Shown here piece by piece: positions 1 through 7,958 of a stretch of 64,000 nucleotides of DNA. The DNA is from JBQTHD01 sp052390275 (GTDB lineage Bacteria > Actinomycetota > Acidimicrobiia > Acidimicrobiales > AC-14). The notes under the pieces are model-generated. The model made no database searches. It saw only the letters and a program-made list of their open reading frames with translations, and was not told the DNA's origin. The stretch is from NCBI GenBank assembly GCA_052390275.1, contig JBQTHD010000033.1, forward strand, positions 16,066 through 80,065, written 5' to 3'. Within the stretch, counting starts at the first letter, position 1, and every line of letters begins with the position of its first letter. Both the position numbers and the translations under genes were made by a program.

Positions 1-1727
1 GCTGTGGCGAGGGGATCACTGGCGGCCAGACCGTGATCACCGGGGACTTCACCGACGCTCAGGCGAAGGATCTGGCCCTTTTGATCCGCGCCGGGGCACT
101 ACCGGTGCCCGTGGAGATCGTCGAGCAGCGCACGGTGGGGCCCACGCTGGGCGACGCTGCTATCCGGGCCAGCGTGGGGGCGGCGATCATCGGTGCCGGC
201 CTCACGATCGCCTACATGGTGGCCGTCTACCGCATCCTCGGTGTGCTGTCGGCCGTTGCCCTCGGGATCTACGGGCTCCTCTCCTATGGTGCCCTTCTGG
301 CCATCGGCACCACGCTGACGCTGCCCGGCATCGCCGGGTTCATCCTGGCCATCGGAATGGCGGTCGACGCCAACGTTCTGGTCTTCGAGCGGGCCAGGGA
401 CGAGCGCGCCGCAGGAGCAGGTGTTCGCAAGGCAGCGATCAACGGCTTCAAGCGGGCCTGGTCGGCCATAGCCGACTCCAACGCCACGACCCTTCTCGCC
501 GCCATGTTGCTGTTCTTCTCTGCCTCCGGCGCCGTGCGGGGGTTCGGCATCACCTTGTCGATCGGTGTCGTCGTCTCCATGTTCAGCGCCCTGGTTGTCA
601 CGCGCCTGTTTGCCGACCTCGCGCTGGGGTCGCGCCGCGTGGTCCGCAGTCCCCGCTCCTTGGGAATCGAGGCCGGTGGGCGGCTGCGGGCGTGGCTGTC
701 CGACCACGCGCCGGACATCCTCGGTCGGCGAAGGATTTGGTTCGCCGTCTCGGCCGTGGCCCTCGCTCTCGCGGTGGCCGGCATCGCCACGCGGGGGCTG
801 ACCTATGGCATCGACTTCTCCGGTGGCCGGCTCCTCGAGTACGACACCGCACGACCGGCCGATCTCGACGACCTGCGAACGGTGCTTGCCGAGCGGGGCG
901 TGCCCCGGGCCGTGGTACAACGATCGGGCGACGGCAACGTGACCATCCGGACGAGCCAGCTCTCCTCGGACCAGGAGAGCACGGTGGCGGCCGCGGTTTC
1001 TGCGGTCGCCGGCAGCGCCGACGAGCTGCGCGACGAGTTCGTGGGGCCGACCATCGGCGACGAGCTCCGGCGCAAGGCGTTCATCGCACTGGCCCTGGCT
1101 CTGGCCGTGCAGCTTGCCTACCTCGCTATTCGCTTCCGCTGGACCTACGGGGCGGCTGCCGTGACCGCCATGTTCCACGACGTGATCATCCTCCTCGGCG
1201 CATTCGCGTGGCTGGGCAAGGAGCTCGACGGCGTCTTCCTGGCCGCGCTCCTCACCGTCATCGGCTACTCGATCAACGACTCCGTCGTGGTGTTCGACCG
1301 CATCCGCGAACAGCGCCGACTGCGGCCGCGCGAGCCACTCGCCACGGTTGCCAACGATGCCTGCCTGCACACCATCCCGCGCACCGTCAGCACCGGCCTG
1401 GGCGCCCTGTTCATCCTCATCGCTCTCTACGTCCTCGGCGGCGAGACCCTCACGGAGTTCGCGCTGGCGCTGCTGATCGGCATCGTCGTCGGGACCTACT
1501 CCTCGGTGTTCACCGCCGCGCCCCTGGCGGTGGCCATAGAGGGCGCCGGCTCGGCAGCACCCCAGGCACTTCTGGTCCCGACCGCCAGGGCGGCCGACTT
1601 GATGACGGGCCCCAGCGGCGACGACGAGGATCCACGGAGCCAGGAGCTGCTGGCAGCGGAGCGACGGGCGAGTCTTGCGGCCCCGCGCCCACGGAAGAAG
1701 AGACGACGAGGAGGTCGCCCACGATGA
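1..1727 (+). CDS. secDF: SecD-SecF fusion protein, 5' truncated by window edge
   Basis: Proton-driven accessory subunit of the Sec translocon that helps pull exported proteins through SecYEG; it lies in the cytoplasmic membrane with large periplasmic loops. The frame is open from base 3, so the start lies outside the window; about 574 residues are visible. The first part is the C-terminal membrane half of SecD, with its conserved GMAVDANVLVFERARDE stretch. It continues without a stop into a full SecF, which has FSGGRLLEYD early and the matching VIGYSINDSVVVFDRIRE helix. The C-terminus is basic (RPRKKRRRGGRPR). SecD and SecF are separate genes in many actinobacteria, so the fusion is notable. 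The stop overlaps the next gene by ATGA. Confidence 0.95.
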   Translation, partial: CGEGITGGQTVITGDFTDAQAKDLALLIRAGALPVPVEIVEQRTVGPTLGDAAIRASVGAAIIGAGLTIAYMVAVYRILGVLSAVALGIYGLLSYGALLAIGTTLTLPGIAGFILAIGMAVDANVLVFERARDERAAGAGVRKAAINGFKRAWSAIADSNATTLLAAMLLFFSASGAVRGFGITLSIGVVVSMFSALVVTRLFADLALGSRRVVRSPRSLGIEAGGRLRAWLSDHAPDILGRRRIWFAVSAVALALAVAGIATRGLTYGIDFSGGRLLEYDTARPADLDDLRTVLAERGVPRAVVQRSGDGNVTIRTSQLSSDQESTVAAAVSAVAGSADELRDEFVGPTIGDELRRKAFIALALALAVQLAYLAIRFRWTYGAAAVTAMFHDVIILLGAFAWLGKELDGVFLAALLTVIGYSINDSVVVFDRIREQRRLRPREPLATVANDACLHTIPRTVSTGLGALFILIALYVLGGETLTEFALALLIGIVVGTYSSVFTAAPLAVAIEGAGSAAPQALLVPTARAADLMTGPSGDDEDPRSQELLAAERRASLAAPRPRKKRRRGGRPR

Positions 1728-2239
1728 GCACGTCCGATTCCCGACACCGGCCGGTAGGCGGAGATGTGACCGAGGTCCCGCTGCCGGGGATCGGGCAGCG
1801 CTACGACCTCAGGGCGGTCGAGGGCGGGTCGGTGACCGTCGTCATCCACCACACGGGTCGGCGCGATCTCTACGTCCTCGACGGCGGCGACGAGCCGCGG
1901 GCTGCGGTCACCCTCACCGACTCCCAGGCGCGAGCGCTGGGAGCGATCCTCGGCGGGGCCTACTTCAAGCCGGCCGTGATCGAGGAGCTCGAGGCGGTCA
2001 TCGACGGCCTGCTCATCGACTGGGTCACGCTCGACGAGAACTCGCCGGCAGCCGGCAAGACCATCGCCGAGTTGGAGCTCCGCAAGAGCACCAAGATGAC
2101 GGTGGCGGCCATCGTGCGCCGGGGGGTACCGCTGGTGGCTCCCGAGCCCACCGAGATTTTGTCGCCCGGCGACCGGCTCATCGTCATCGGGCGCCAGCAG
2201 GACATGGGCGGCTTCCGCCGCCAGGTCGTCCGGAGCTGA
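1724..2239 (+). CDS. khtT: KhtT-like regulatory subunit of a K+/H+ antiporter
   Basis: Cytoplasmic regulatory protein of 171 residues that probably gates the antiporter encoded next to it. The N-terminal part has the KhtT-type pattern (LPGIGQRYDL, then IHHTGRRDLYVLD). The C-terminal part, about residues 95-170, is a TrkA_C domain with GKTIAELELRKST and a terminal LSPGDRLIVIGRQQD strand pair. The ATG overlaps the secDF stop (ATGA) and the antiporter start follows 3 nt after its stop, so all three are probably co-transcribed. In the KhtTU family TrkA_C proteins bind nucleotides; the ligand here is unknown. Confidence 0.85.
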   Translation: MSTSDSRHRPVGGDVTEVPLPGIGQRYDLRAVEGGSVTVVIHHTGRRDLYVLDGGDEPRAAVTLTDSQARALGAILGGAYFKPAVIEELEAVIDGLLIDWVTLDENSPAAGKTIAELELRKSTKMTVAAIVRRGVPLVAPEPTEILSPGDRLIVIGRQQDMGGFRRQVVRS

Positions 2240-2242
2240 CCT

Positions 2243-3460
2243 GTGGGCGAGACACTGGTGGCCGTCGGCGCCGCCTTCCTGGCCGCAGGCCTCCTGGCCC
2301 GCGCCGGACGACGGGTAGGGCTGCCCACCATCCCCTTCTTCATGGCCGCGGGGTTCATCTTCGGCCCCAACACCCCCGGCATCGTCCTGGTGGAGGACCC
2401 CCACGATCTCGAGCTGCTCGCCGCCCTGGGGCTGATCCTGCTGCTGTTCCACCTGGGCCTCGAGTTCAGCCTCCGCGATCTTCTGGCCGGGGGTCGGCGA
2501 CTGCTGGCCATAGGCAGCATCTACCTGGTCCTCAACGTCGGTGGGGGGCTGGCACTGGGCCTGACCCTGGGCTGGGGGACTCCCGAGGCCCTGGTGATCG
2601 CCGGCGCCGTGGGGATCTCCTCCTCGGCCATAGTCACCAAGCTGCTCATAGAGTTGCGCCGGCTGGCCAACCGGGAGAGTCGGCTGATACTCGGCGTGGT
2701 CGTCGTCGAGGACATCTTCCTCGCCCTCTACCTCGCCCTGCTCCAGCCTGTTCTCGGCGAGGCCAGCAGCGCCGCCGATGCTGCGGGACAGTTCGCGATG
2801 GCGTTCGCCTTCCTCGTGATCCTGGCCATGATCGCCCGCTTCGGGGCCCAGTGGGTCGGTCGCCTGATCACTACACCCGACGATGAGCTGCTCACGGTCC
2901 TCTTCATGGGACTCGCCATCCTGGTGGCCGGCGTCGCAGAGCAGGTCGGCGTCTCCGCGGCCTTCGGGGCGTTCATGGCCGGCCTCGTCCTGGCCGAGTC
3001 TTCTGTCGCACCACGGATCGAGCGCCTGGTCCTGCCCCTGCGCGATGCCTTCGCCGCCGCCTTCTTCTTCGCCTTCGGTCTCACTATCGACCCTGGTGAC
3101 GCGGCCCGGGTGCTCGGTCCGGTGGTCGCCGCGGTTGGGTTGTCGGTGGTGCTCAACGTCGTGGCCGGGGTCGTGGCAGCCCGGATCCAGGGCTTCGGAC
3201 GGACGGCCGCGGCCAACATCGGCCTCACTGTTCTCGGCCGAGGCGAGTTCTCGCTCATCCTGGCCACGCTCGCCACATCCGCAGGCCTCGACGCCCGCAT
3301 CGGCCCGTTCGTGGCCCTCTACGTGCTGGTACTCGCCGTCCTCGGCCCCCTGCTCACCGCTCGCTCGGCCGCCCTTGCCCGGCTGCTTCCGGATCGCCTC
3401 TTCGGTGCGGGGGGCCAACCCCAAGTCGCCCTGTCCGTCCCGAGCCCACCCCATGAGTGA
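2243..3460 (+). CDS. khtU: CPA2-family monovalent cation/proton antiporter (KhtU-like)
   Basis: Integral membrane antiporter of 405 residues, almost entirely hydrophobic, with about 12 membrane segments. It shows the Na/H-exchanger family signs: FHLGLEFSLRDL early, GAVGISSSAIVTKLL in the fourth to fifth segments, and GRGEFSLILA near residue 330. It has no fused Rossmann (TrkA_N) domain; that function is supplied by the separate upstream TrkA_C protein, as in Bacillus KhtTU. The GTG start is chosen because it lies 3 nt after the khtT stop. Likely role: K+ efflux in exchange for protons in pH or osmotic stress. The exact ion cannot be read from sequence. Confidence 0.85.
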   Translation: MGETLVAVGAAFLAAGLLARAGRRVGLPTIPFFMAAGFIFGPNTPGIVLVEDPHDLELLAALGLILLLFHLGLEFSLRDLLAGGRRLLAIGSIYLVLNVGGGLALGLTLGWGTPEALVIAGAVGISSSAIVTKLLIELRRLANRESRLILGVVVVEDIFLALYLALLQPVLGEASSAADAAGQFAMAFAFLVILAMIARFGAQWVGRLITTPDDELLTVLFMGLAILVAGVAEQVGVSAAFGAFMAGLVLAESSVAPRIERLVLPLRDAFAAAFFFAFGLTIDPGDAARVLGPVVAAVGLSVVLNVVAGVVAARIQGFGRTAAANIGLTVLGRGEFSLILATLATSAGLDARIGPFVALYVLVLAVLGPLLTARSAALARLLPDRLFGAGGQPQVALSVPSPPHE

Positions 3461-3640
3461 CCGCCGGCGCTCCACTAGCACTAGCCAGCGCGACCCGGCG
3501 GTACCGCCTCCGGCTGCCGGAGTCTCTACGAAGCGCGACGCCCGCCACCGAAAGACGTCGTGACCTGTCCGTGCCTCGGCTGAGTGAGTTCTATGGCACC
3601 GTCGCCGAATACGCGCCGTCCGGCTCCGAGTGTGGGCGGC

Positions 3641-4219
3641 TCAGGCCGGATGTTCGGTGCTGTCGTTCGGTGTGGGCGGCGATCCCATCGTCAAGAACGA
3701 GGAGGCAATCTCGCGGACGTCGATGCTGTCCGTCACACATCGAGCTGTGGAACGTTCGGCACGGGCTCGGAGACGAAGCAGCTCTGCGATCTGCTGCCAC
3801 CGCTTTCGACGCGCCTCGTTTTCGTACGTGAAGACCTCGGCACATCCGAACATCCGCGCCGTTGCCAAGTGGACGGCGTCAGCATCCCGTAAGCCGCTCG
3901 CAGAGTCGGTTCTTGCCTTCCGAATGAGCATCCGCGCGTTCCTCGTGACCGCTTGCGAGACATCGACGAGGGAGATCGGCGATGCCGGCATCCACAGTTG
4001 CTCGATCGCTTCCTCACCGGCCTCAGTAAGGCCGTGATCTCGCTCGTGCGCACCAAACGCGACCTCGGCGATCGACAGGGTGGACGTCAGGATCTCGATC
4101 TGACCGCGCCGCGCCTCGTCAAGGAGCGTCTGCACCGTGCCGGCGCGACCCGGCTCGTTTCCGATGTAGGCGAGGAAGACGTTCGCATCGAAGTAGATGC
4201 GGCGAACGTCAGCCGGCAT
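3641..4219 (-). CDS. PIN-domain protein, probable VapC-like ribonuclease
   Basis: A 192-residue PIN-domain protein. Acidic residues fit the metal site: D11 in IYFDANVFL, E52 in SIAEVAFGAH, and D112/D114 in RDADAVHLATA. The usual TND near residue 132 reads TYENE. PIN nucleases of toxin-antitoxin systems cut RNA; the target here is unknown. The protein is longer than a typical VapC (~130-140 residues) because of a ~45-residue C-terminal tail. Its ATG lies inside the end of the upstream unknown gene (11 nt overlap), so the two are made together. No typical VapB-like DNA-binding antitoxin is present, so the partner gene is the antitoxin candidate by inference only. Confidence 0.8.
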   Translation of the reverse strand: MPADVRRIYFDANVFLAYIGNEPGRAGTVQTLLDEARRGQIEILTSTLSIAEVAFGAHERDHGLTEAGEEAIEQLWMPASPISLVDVSQAVTRNARMLIRKARTDSASGLRDADAVHLATARMFGCAEVFTYENEARRKRWQQIAELLRLRARAERSTARCVTDSIDVREIASSFLTMGSPPTPNDSTEHPA

Positions 4220-4958
4220 CTCGAATTCGCCTTATGACAGCTTCGGCCGGCTCGGACCCACCGACGGCTCCACGAGCACGCAGGAACCCCATCGCGTCCC
4301 CGTCCATGACGACGTCGACGCTTGTCACCCGCCGGATGGCGAGCGGCCGCCCGCTCTCGGCGTCGCGAGTTACCAGACCCGTCACATCGGCAATATGGCC
4401 CCAGGCATCACGCATCAGGTTCTCGTGATCGGGTTGCAGGTAACACGACACCGGACGGTCGCTAGCGAGTTCGTAGAGCGTGAAGCGGAAGCCCTTCCGA
4501 TGAGAGAGCGTCTCCACGCGACCGCGAATCGTCCCGAGGGACTTGGTCGTCTGCGTGCCAACACCGACCGATGCGGAGATCGCTGCAGTGAAGATCAGCT
4601 CGTCGTCAGCCGTCTCGAGGGTCACCCGATGCTGCTCGTCGGCAACTTCGGTGAGGTCGCGCACGAGCCGAAGAAGCGGCCGCGACTGATCGAAGCCGCC
4701 TCCCGACGCCTCACGTCCAGCGGCGAGGTAGCGCTCTGTCATCGCGGGGATCTTGGAAGCCGCGTCATCATCAAGCGGCTCGGCGCGAGCCGTGATCAAC
4801 GCCGATCCGTAATCGAGTCCGGCCAAAACCCAGCGGACGTGGGCGACCTGGTCCTGTCCCAACGCCTGCAGGACCTTTCGGAAGCGCGCGAAGGCATCGG
4901 CAACCGCCTCGATGGTCAACTCCCCATCGATTCGGAAGGTCACCGAGTCGTCAGCCAC
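4209..4958 (-). CDS. Unknown protein co-encoded with PIN-domain gene
   Basis: I do not recognise this 249-residue protein. It is soluble, with no signal peptide or membrane segment. An N-terminal stretch (ELTIEAVADAFARFRKVLQ) looks like a helix after a short strand, followed by a WVLAGLDYGSALI strand pair. The C-terminal half is rich in beta strands and holds a short domain (GTIRGRVETLSHR, then FTLYELASDRPVSCYL) that could be a small barrel. The GTG start is the first in the open frame; no strong ribosome site is visible. It overlaps the PIN gene start by 11 nt, so it could be an antitoxin, a regulator or an adaptor. Function is open. Confidence 0.7.
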   Translation of the reverse strand: MADDSVTFRIDGELTIEAVADAFARFRKVLQALGQDQVAHVRWVLAGLDYGSALITARAEPLDDDAASKIPAMTERYLAAGREASGGGFDQSRPLLRLVRDLTEVADEQHRVTLETADDELIFTAAISASVGVGTQTTKSLGTIRGRVETLSHRKGFRFTLYELASDRPVSCYLQPDHENLMRDAWGHIADVTGLVTRDAESGRPLAIRRVTSVDVVMDGDAMGFLRARGAVGGSEPAEAVIRRIRDAG

Positions 4959-5332
4959 GCCGAGAGGGTAGCTGGGGGGTGTGACCTAAACCCGGGCACT
5001 CTGAGCCATCGTGGCCGCCCGGGCGACCGCCGCCCACCCGCCCCCATCAGCGCGCGAACCGCCCGAACCCGCCAGACCCCAACCGCTCCGAACCGGCGCT
5101 CGGTCCGGCTCCGGCGACGATCGCCGGCGAGCTGACCGCTCCCGGCTGGCCGTCACGATGGTAAAGCTCCACCGCTTGGGCGCCGCGGTACCCAACCACT
5201 ACCGCGCTCCTGGTAATGACATCCGGGCTGGCTGGTCTCCGTGAAGGCGAGCCGCAGGCCTGGCCGGTCACTCCGGCCCCGCCGTCCACTCGCCGGTGAG
5301 CCCGTAACCCCTGCTGACCAGCACTTATTCGG
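4959..5332. other. Intergenic region without a recognisable gene
   Basis: A 374-base gap between the start of the unknown PIN-partner gene and the 3' end of tRNA-Phe. It should hold the promoter of the PIN pair on the minus strand and the end of the tRNA transcript. Open frames here have no coding character. I see no RNA gene or repeat. Confidence 0.5.
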
Positions 5333-5405
5333 TGGTCGGGACCGGCGTCGATCCGGTGACCTCGCGCTTTTCAGGCGCGCGCTCTACCAACTGAGCTACC
5401 CGACC
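5333..5405 (-). tRNA. tRNA-Phe (GAA)
   Basis: Reading the minus strand, the 7-bp acceptor stem GGTCGGG/CCCGACC closes a normal cloverleaf: D stem GCTC/GAGC, anticodon stem CGCGC/GCGCG around loop CTGAAAA (anticodon GAA), and T stem ACCGG/CCGGT with loop ATCGACG. The discriminator is A. The following bases are CCG, so the CCA end is not encoded. It lies downstream of tRNA-Asp on the same strand, 93 bases away, probably on the same transcript. Confidence 0.96.
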
Positions 5406-5443
5406 AGGTTGTTTGTCACCGTAGTTCCAACGACCAAGGCGGC

Positions 5444-5486
5444 TTGGCCCAAACCCTGGGCCAAGGTTAACCCCGGTGCACCGGGG
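5444..5486. terminator. Two perfect hairpins in the tRNA-Asp/tRNA-Phe spacer
   Basis: Two adjacent perfect inverted repeats fill the space between the two tRNA genes. At 5444-5464, TTGGCCCA and TGGGCCAA form an 8-bp stem around AACCC. At 5471-5486 there is a 16-base self-complementary sequence, CCCCGGTGCACCGGGG. Neither is followed by a T-run on either strand, so they may be T-less terminators, processing signals or attenuating structures. Confidence 0.5.
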
Positions 5487-5498
5487 TGCTTGGTTGAG

Positions 5499-5573
5499 CG
5501 GTCCCGACGAGATTTGAACTCGCGACCTCCGCCTTGACAGGGCGGCGTGCACTCCAAGCTGCACCACAGGACC
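5499..5573 (-). tRNA. tRNA-Asp (GTC)
   Basis: On the minus strand the acceptor GGTCCTG pairs with CGGGACC (one G-T pair). The D stem is GTGC/GCAC, and the anticodon stem CCGCC/GGCGG closes loop CTGTCAA (anticodon GTC). The T loop is TTCAAAT between CGAG and CTCG. The discriminator is G, as expected for Asp, and CCA is not encoded. An Asp-Phe tRNA order is common in actinobacteria. Confidence 0.96.
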
Positions 5574-5674
5574 CGGTTACTGCTGGTGGCACCTTAGCGG
5601 GCTGACCCGGCGCCCGTCGCCGGCGCCGCAGGCGATAGCACCTCCGGACCGGTGCCGTGACTGGAAACGGCCCT

Positions 5675-5911
5675 TCAGCGGGGCGGCCGGCCCCGGAGAT
5701 ACCACAGGGTGGAAATAACCAGCCAACTGGCATTGACCGAGGCTGGTCCCCACTTCTCCTTGAGCACCCAGCCGCCGACGATGGCGGCCACTGCCGCGTG
5801 ATGGGCCAGCAGCCAGGCGCTGCGTTGCTGGCGCACGACGGGCACGAACCGGGTGAGCACGGCTACCGAAACCGGGTAACCCACCGCCAGCAGGACGTTC
5901 GCCGCGTTCAT
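5675..5911 (-). CDS. Small membrane protein, translationally coupled to gatA
   Basis: A 78-residue protein I do not recognise. It has two or three hydrophobic stretches (NVLLAVGYPVSVAVL near residues 5-19; LLAHHAAVAAIVGGWVL near 34-50; WLVISTLWYL near 63-72) and ends in basic RGRPPR, so it is probably an inner-membrane protein. Support for a real gene is the ATGA overlap with the gatA stop on the same strand and consistent hydrophobic codon use. The sequence downstream leads to tRNA-Asp. Function unknown. Confidence 0.6.
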   Translation of the reverse strand: MNAANVLLAVGYPVSVAVLTRFVPVVRQQRSAWLLAHHAAVAAIVGGWVLKEKWGPASVNASWLVISTLWYLRGRPPR

Positions 5912-7437
5912 CGACGGAGTCTGGCCGCCTCGGCCTCCGCAGCGGAGTCACCACCCACCCAAACCCGCGGCCGGGGCAGTTCCGGAGCCATCCGTTCAAT
6001 CTGCGCGGCCACCTGCATCAACAGCGCCTCCCCCAGGGCTGGGGCCATCACCTGAACCCCGATCGGAAGCGCGGCACCGTCGGCCCCAAAGGGAACCGAT
6101 ACGGCCGGGATCCCGGCCAGGTTGGCGGTGACCGTAGAGACGTCGGTCAGATAGAGCGCCAGCGGGTCGTCGATCAGTTCTCCGATACCGAAGGCGGTGC
6201 CGGGCGAAGTTGGACAGATGACCACGTCGTGGTCGCCGAACAGCGATGCGAGCCGGCCCACCACCAGGGTCCGCACCCGCTGGGCCTGTCCGTAGTAGTC
6301 GTCGTAGTAACCGGCCGAGAGCGCGAAAGTCCCGAGGATGATCCGTCGCTGGACTTCCTCCCCCAGGTAGCGGGTTCGGGTGGCCACCATCATCTCCGCG
6401 GCGCTGGCCGCCGCCACCCGTCGCCCGTAACGAACTCCGTCGAAGCGGGCCAGGTTGCTGGAGGCTTCGGCGGTGGCGAGCAGGTAGTAAGCGGCCAGCG
6501 CCGCCTCGGACAGGTCGAGACGGACCTCCTCCACCGCCGCTCCGGCATCAGCCAGGGCGCTGGCGCAGGCGCCGACGGCCGACCTGACGGCAGGCGCCAC
6601 GCCGGGTCCCATGAGGTCGGCTAGTAGGCCGACCCTTACTCCGTCGACCCCCTGGCCGAGGGCCGGGCCCAGGGGCTCCACCGGTAGGTCGAGGCTGGTG
6701 GAGTCGGCCGGGTCGTGGCCCATGATGGCCTCCAGGCCTGCGGCCGCCTCGGCCACCGAGGCGGCCAGCACCCCCACCTGATCCAACGACGATGCGTAGG
6801 CCACAAGTCCGTAGCGACTGACGCGGCCGTACGTGGGCTTGACCCCCACGACCCCACAATGGCTGGCCGGTTGGCGGACCGATCCACCGGTGTCGCTCCC
6901 CAGCGCAACCCGAACCACCCCGGCCGCCACCGCCGCTGCGCTCCCTCCGCTGGAGCCCCCCGGAACCCGGGTGAGGTCGTGAGGGTTGCGGGTTGGGCCG
7001 AAGGCCGAGAACTCCGTGGAGGAGCCCATGGCGAACTCATCCATGTTCGTCTTGCCCACGACCACCGCCCCAGCCTGGGTCAGCCGGGTAACCACCGTGG
7101 CGTCATAAGGAGGGATCCACCCTTCGAGGATGGCCGAGCCACAGGTGGTCGCCAGGCCCCGGGTGCAGAGGTTGTCCTTGACCGCCACCGCCATGCCCAT
7201 CAGTCCCACCGGCCCGCCGCCGGATTCGTAGCCGCCGGGGGCCACGGGCTGATCCGGTGAACGGCTGCGCAGCAACGAATCGACAGCCGCTGCCTGGCTG
7301 TCGGCCGAGTCGCCGGCCATGGCCAGGAAGGCGTGAATCTGTTCGTCCGCAGCGGCGGCCCGCCCTCTGGCCTCGGCCAGACGCAGCACCGCGGTCGGCG
7401 GCTCACCAGCGCGGGCTTCAGGCATCGGCGGCGGCAC
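5908..7437 (-). CDS. gatA: Aspartyl/glutamyl-tRNA amidotransferase subunit A
   Basis: GatA releases ammonia from glutamine for the GatCAB complex, which converts Glu-tRNA(Gln) and Asp-tRNA(Asn) into their amide forms in the cytoplasm. The amidase Ser-cisSer-Lys triad is present: K87 in VAVKDN, S162 in PGGSSGGSA and S186 in SDTGGSVRQP. The length, 509 residues from the GTG or 505 from the in-frame ATG at 7425, is usual. Neither start has a clear ribosome site. gatC normally precedes gatA, but no gatC-like frame lies upstream on this strand and no gatB follows; the gene is flanked by a small membrane-protein gene and tRNAs. Confidence 0.93.
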   Translation of the reverse strand: MPPPMPEARAGEPPTAVLRLAEARGRAAAADEQIHAFLAMAGDSADSQAAAVDSLLRSRSPDQPVAPGGYESGGGPVGLMGMAVAVKDNLCTRGLATTCGSAILEGWIPPYDATVVTRLTQAGAVVVGKTNMDEFAMGSSTEFSAFGPTRNPHDLTRVPGGSSGGSAAAVAAGVVRVALGSDTGGSVRQPASHCGVVGVKPTYGRVSRYGLVAYASSLDQVGVLAASVAEAAAGLEAIMGHDPADSTSLDLPVEPLGPALGQGVDGVRVGLLADLMGPGVAPAVRSAVGACASALADAGAAVEEVRLDLSEAALAAYYLLATAEASSNLARFDGVRYGRRVAAASAAEMMVATRTRYLGEEVQRRIILGTFALSAGYYDDYYGQAQRVRTLVVGRLASLFGDHDVVICPTSPGTAFGIGELIDDPLALYLTDVSTVTANLAGIPAVSVPFGADGAALPIGVQVMAPALGEALLMQVAAQIERMAPELPRPRVWVGGDSAAEAEAARLRR

Positions 7438-7524
7438 CGGCGAAAGTTAGTTGATGCCCCGTGCGATCCCCCTGGGAGGCGAGGGCCGAGGACATCTGTC
7501 CCAGCCGCGAATAGGTTCGGTGCC

Positions 7525-7734
7525 TTGGCCTTCGACCCCGAGTCCGTCCGCGCCCGGTTGGGCGAACTGGCTGACGAGTTGGCCGAAGCCGCCATCGACA
7601 TGCTCTCGCAAGCGGTGTCGGCGGAGCGGCCCGACCCCGGCCTTCTGGCCGAAGAGCGCCGCCTGACCCGCGCCCGGCGGGCGATCGAGAAGGCCGCTTC
7701 CCTGCTGTCGGATGGCCCCGAGCACGATTCCTGA
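7525..7734 (+). CDS. Small helical protein of unknown function
   Basis: A 69-residue protein starting at a TTG codon, divergent from gatA. It is charged and strongly helical (ARLGELADELAEAAIDML, then RRLTRARRAIEKAASLL), a pattern compatible with a two-helix hairpin. There is no membrane segment or cysteine. The start is not firmly set: the frame is open further upstream, but the composition becomes arginine-rich and non-coding there. I have a weak impression of similar short proteins in other actinobacteria. Role unknown. Confidence 0.5.
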   Translation: MAFDPESVRARLGELADELAEAAIDMLSQAVSAERPDPGLLAEERRLTRARRAIEKAASLLSDGPEHDS

Positions 7735-7958
7735 GCGCGCCGGCCCTCTCATGGGCGATGAGGGTGGGTCATCACCGCCACTGGCGACTGAGCACTGGGG
7801 TCGGTGGCCGTTTGGGGGACCCCTCCCCCTTCACCGTTGGCGGGGTTTTGCCTCATGATGCCCACGTGCCCGTGGCGGTGGGTACCGGTGGAATGGGGGT
7901 CGGCCGTGGCCGGGCGGATGGCCCGCCGCCCCCATCCCCGAGCGTTCCCGCTCAGCCG

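Noticed and set aside
1496..3481. Minus-strand open frame of 661 codons opposite khtT and khtU
   Set aside because: Shadow of the real plus-strand genes: high-GC codon bias gives long antisense frames, and the translation is Gly/Asp/Gln-rich without family likeness.
7447..7752. gatC upstream of gatA
   Set aside because: The minus-strand frame here lacks GatC features; the plus-strand frame with a helical small protein fits better.
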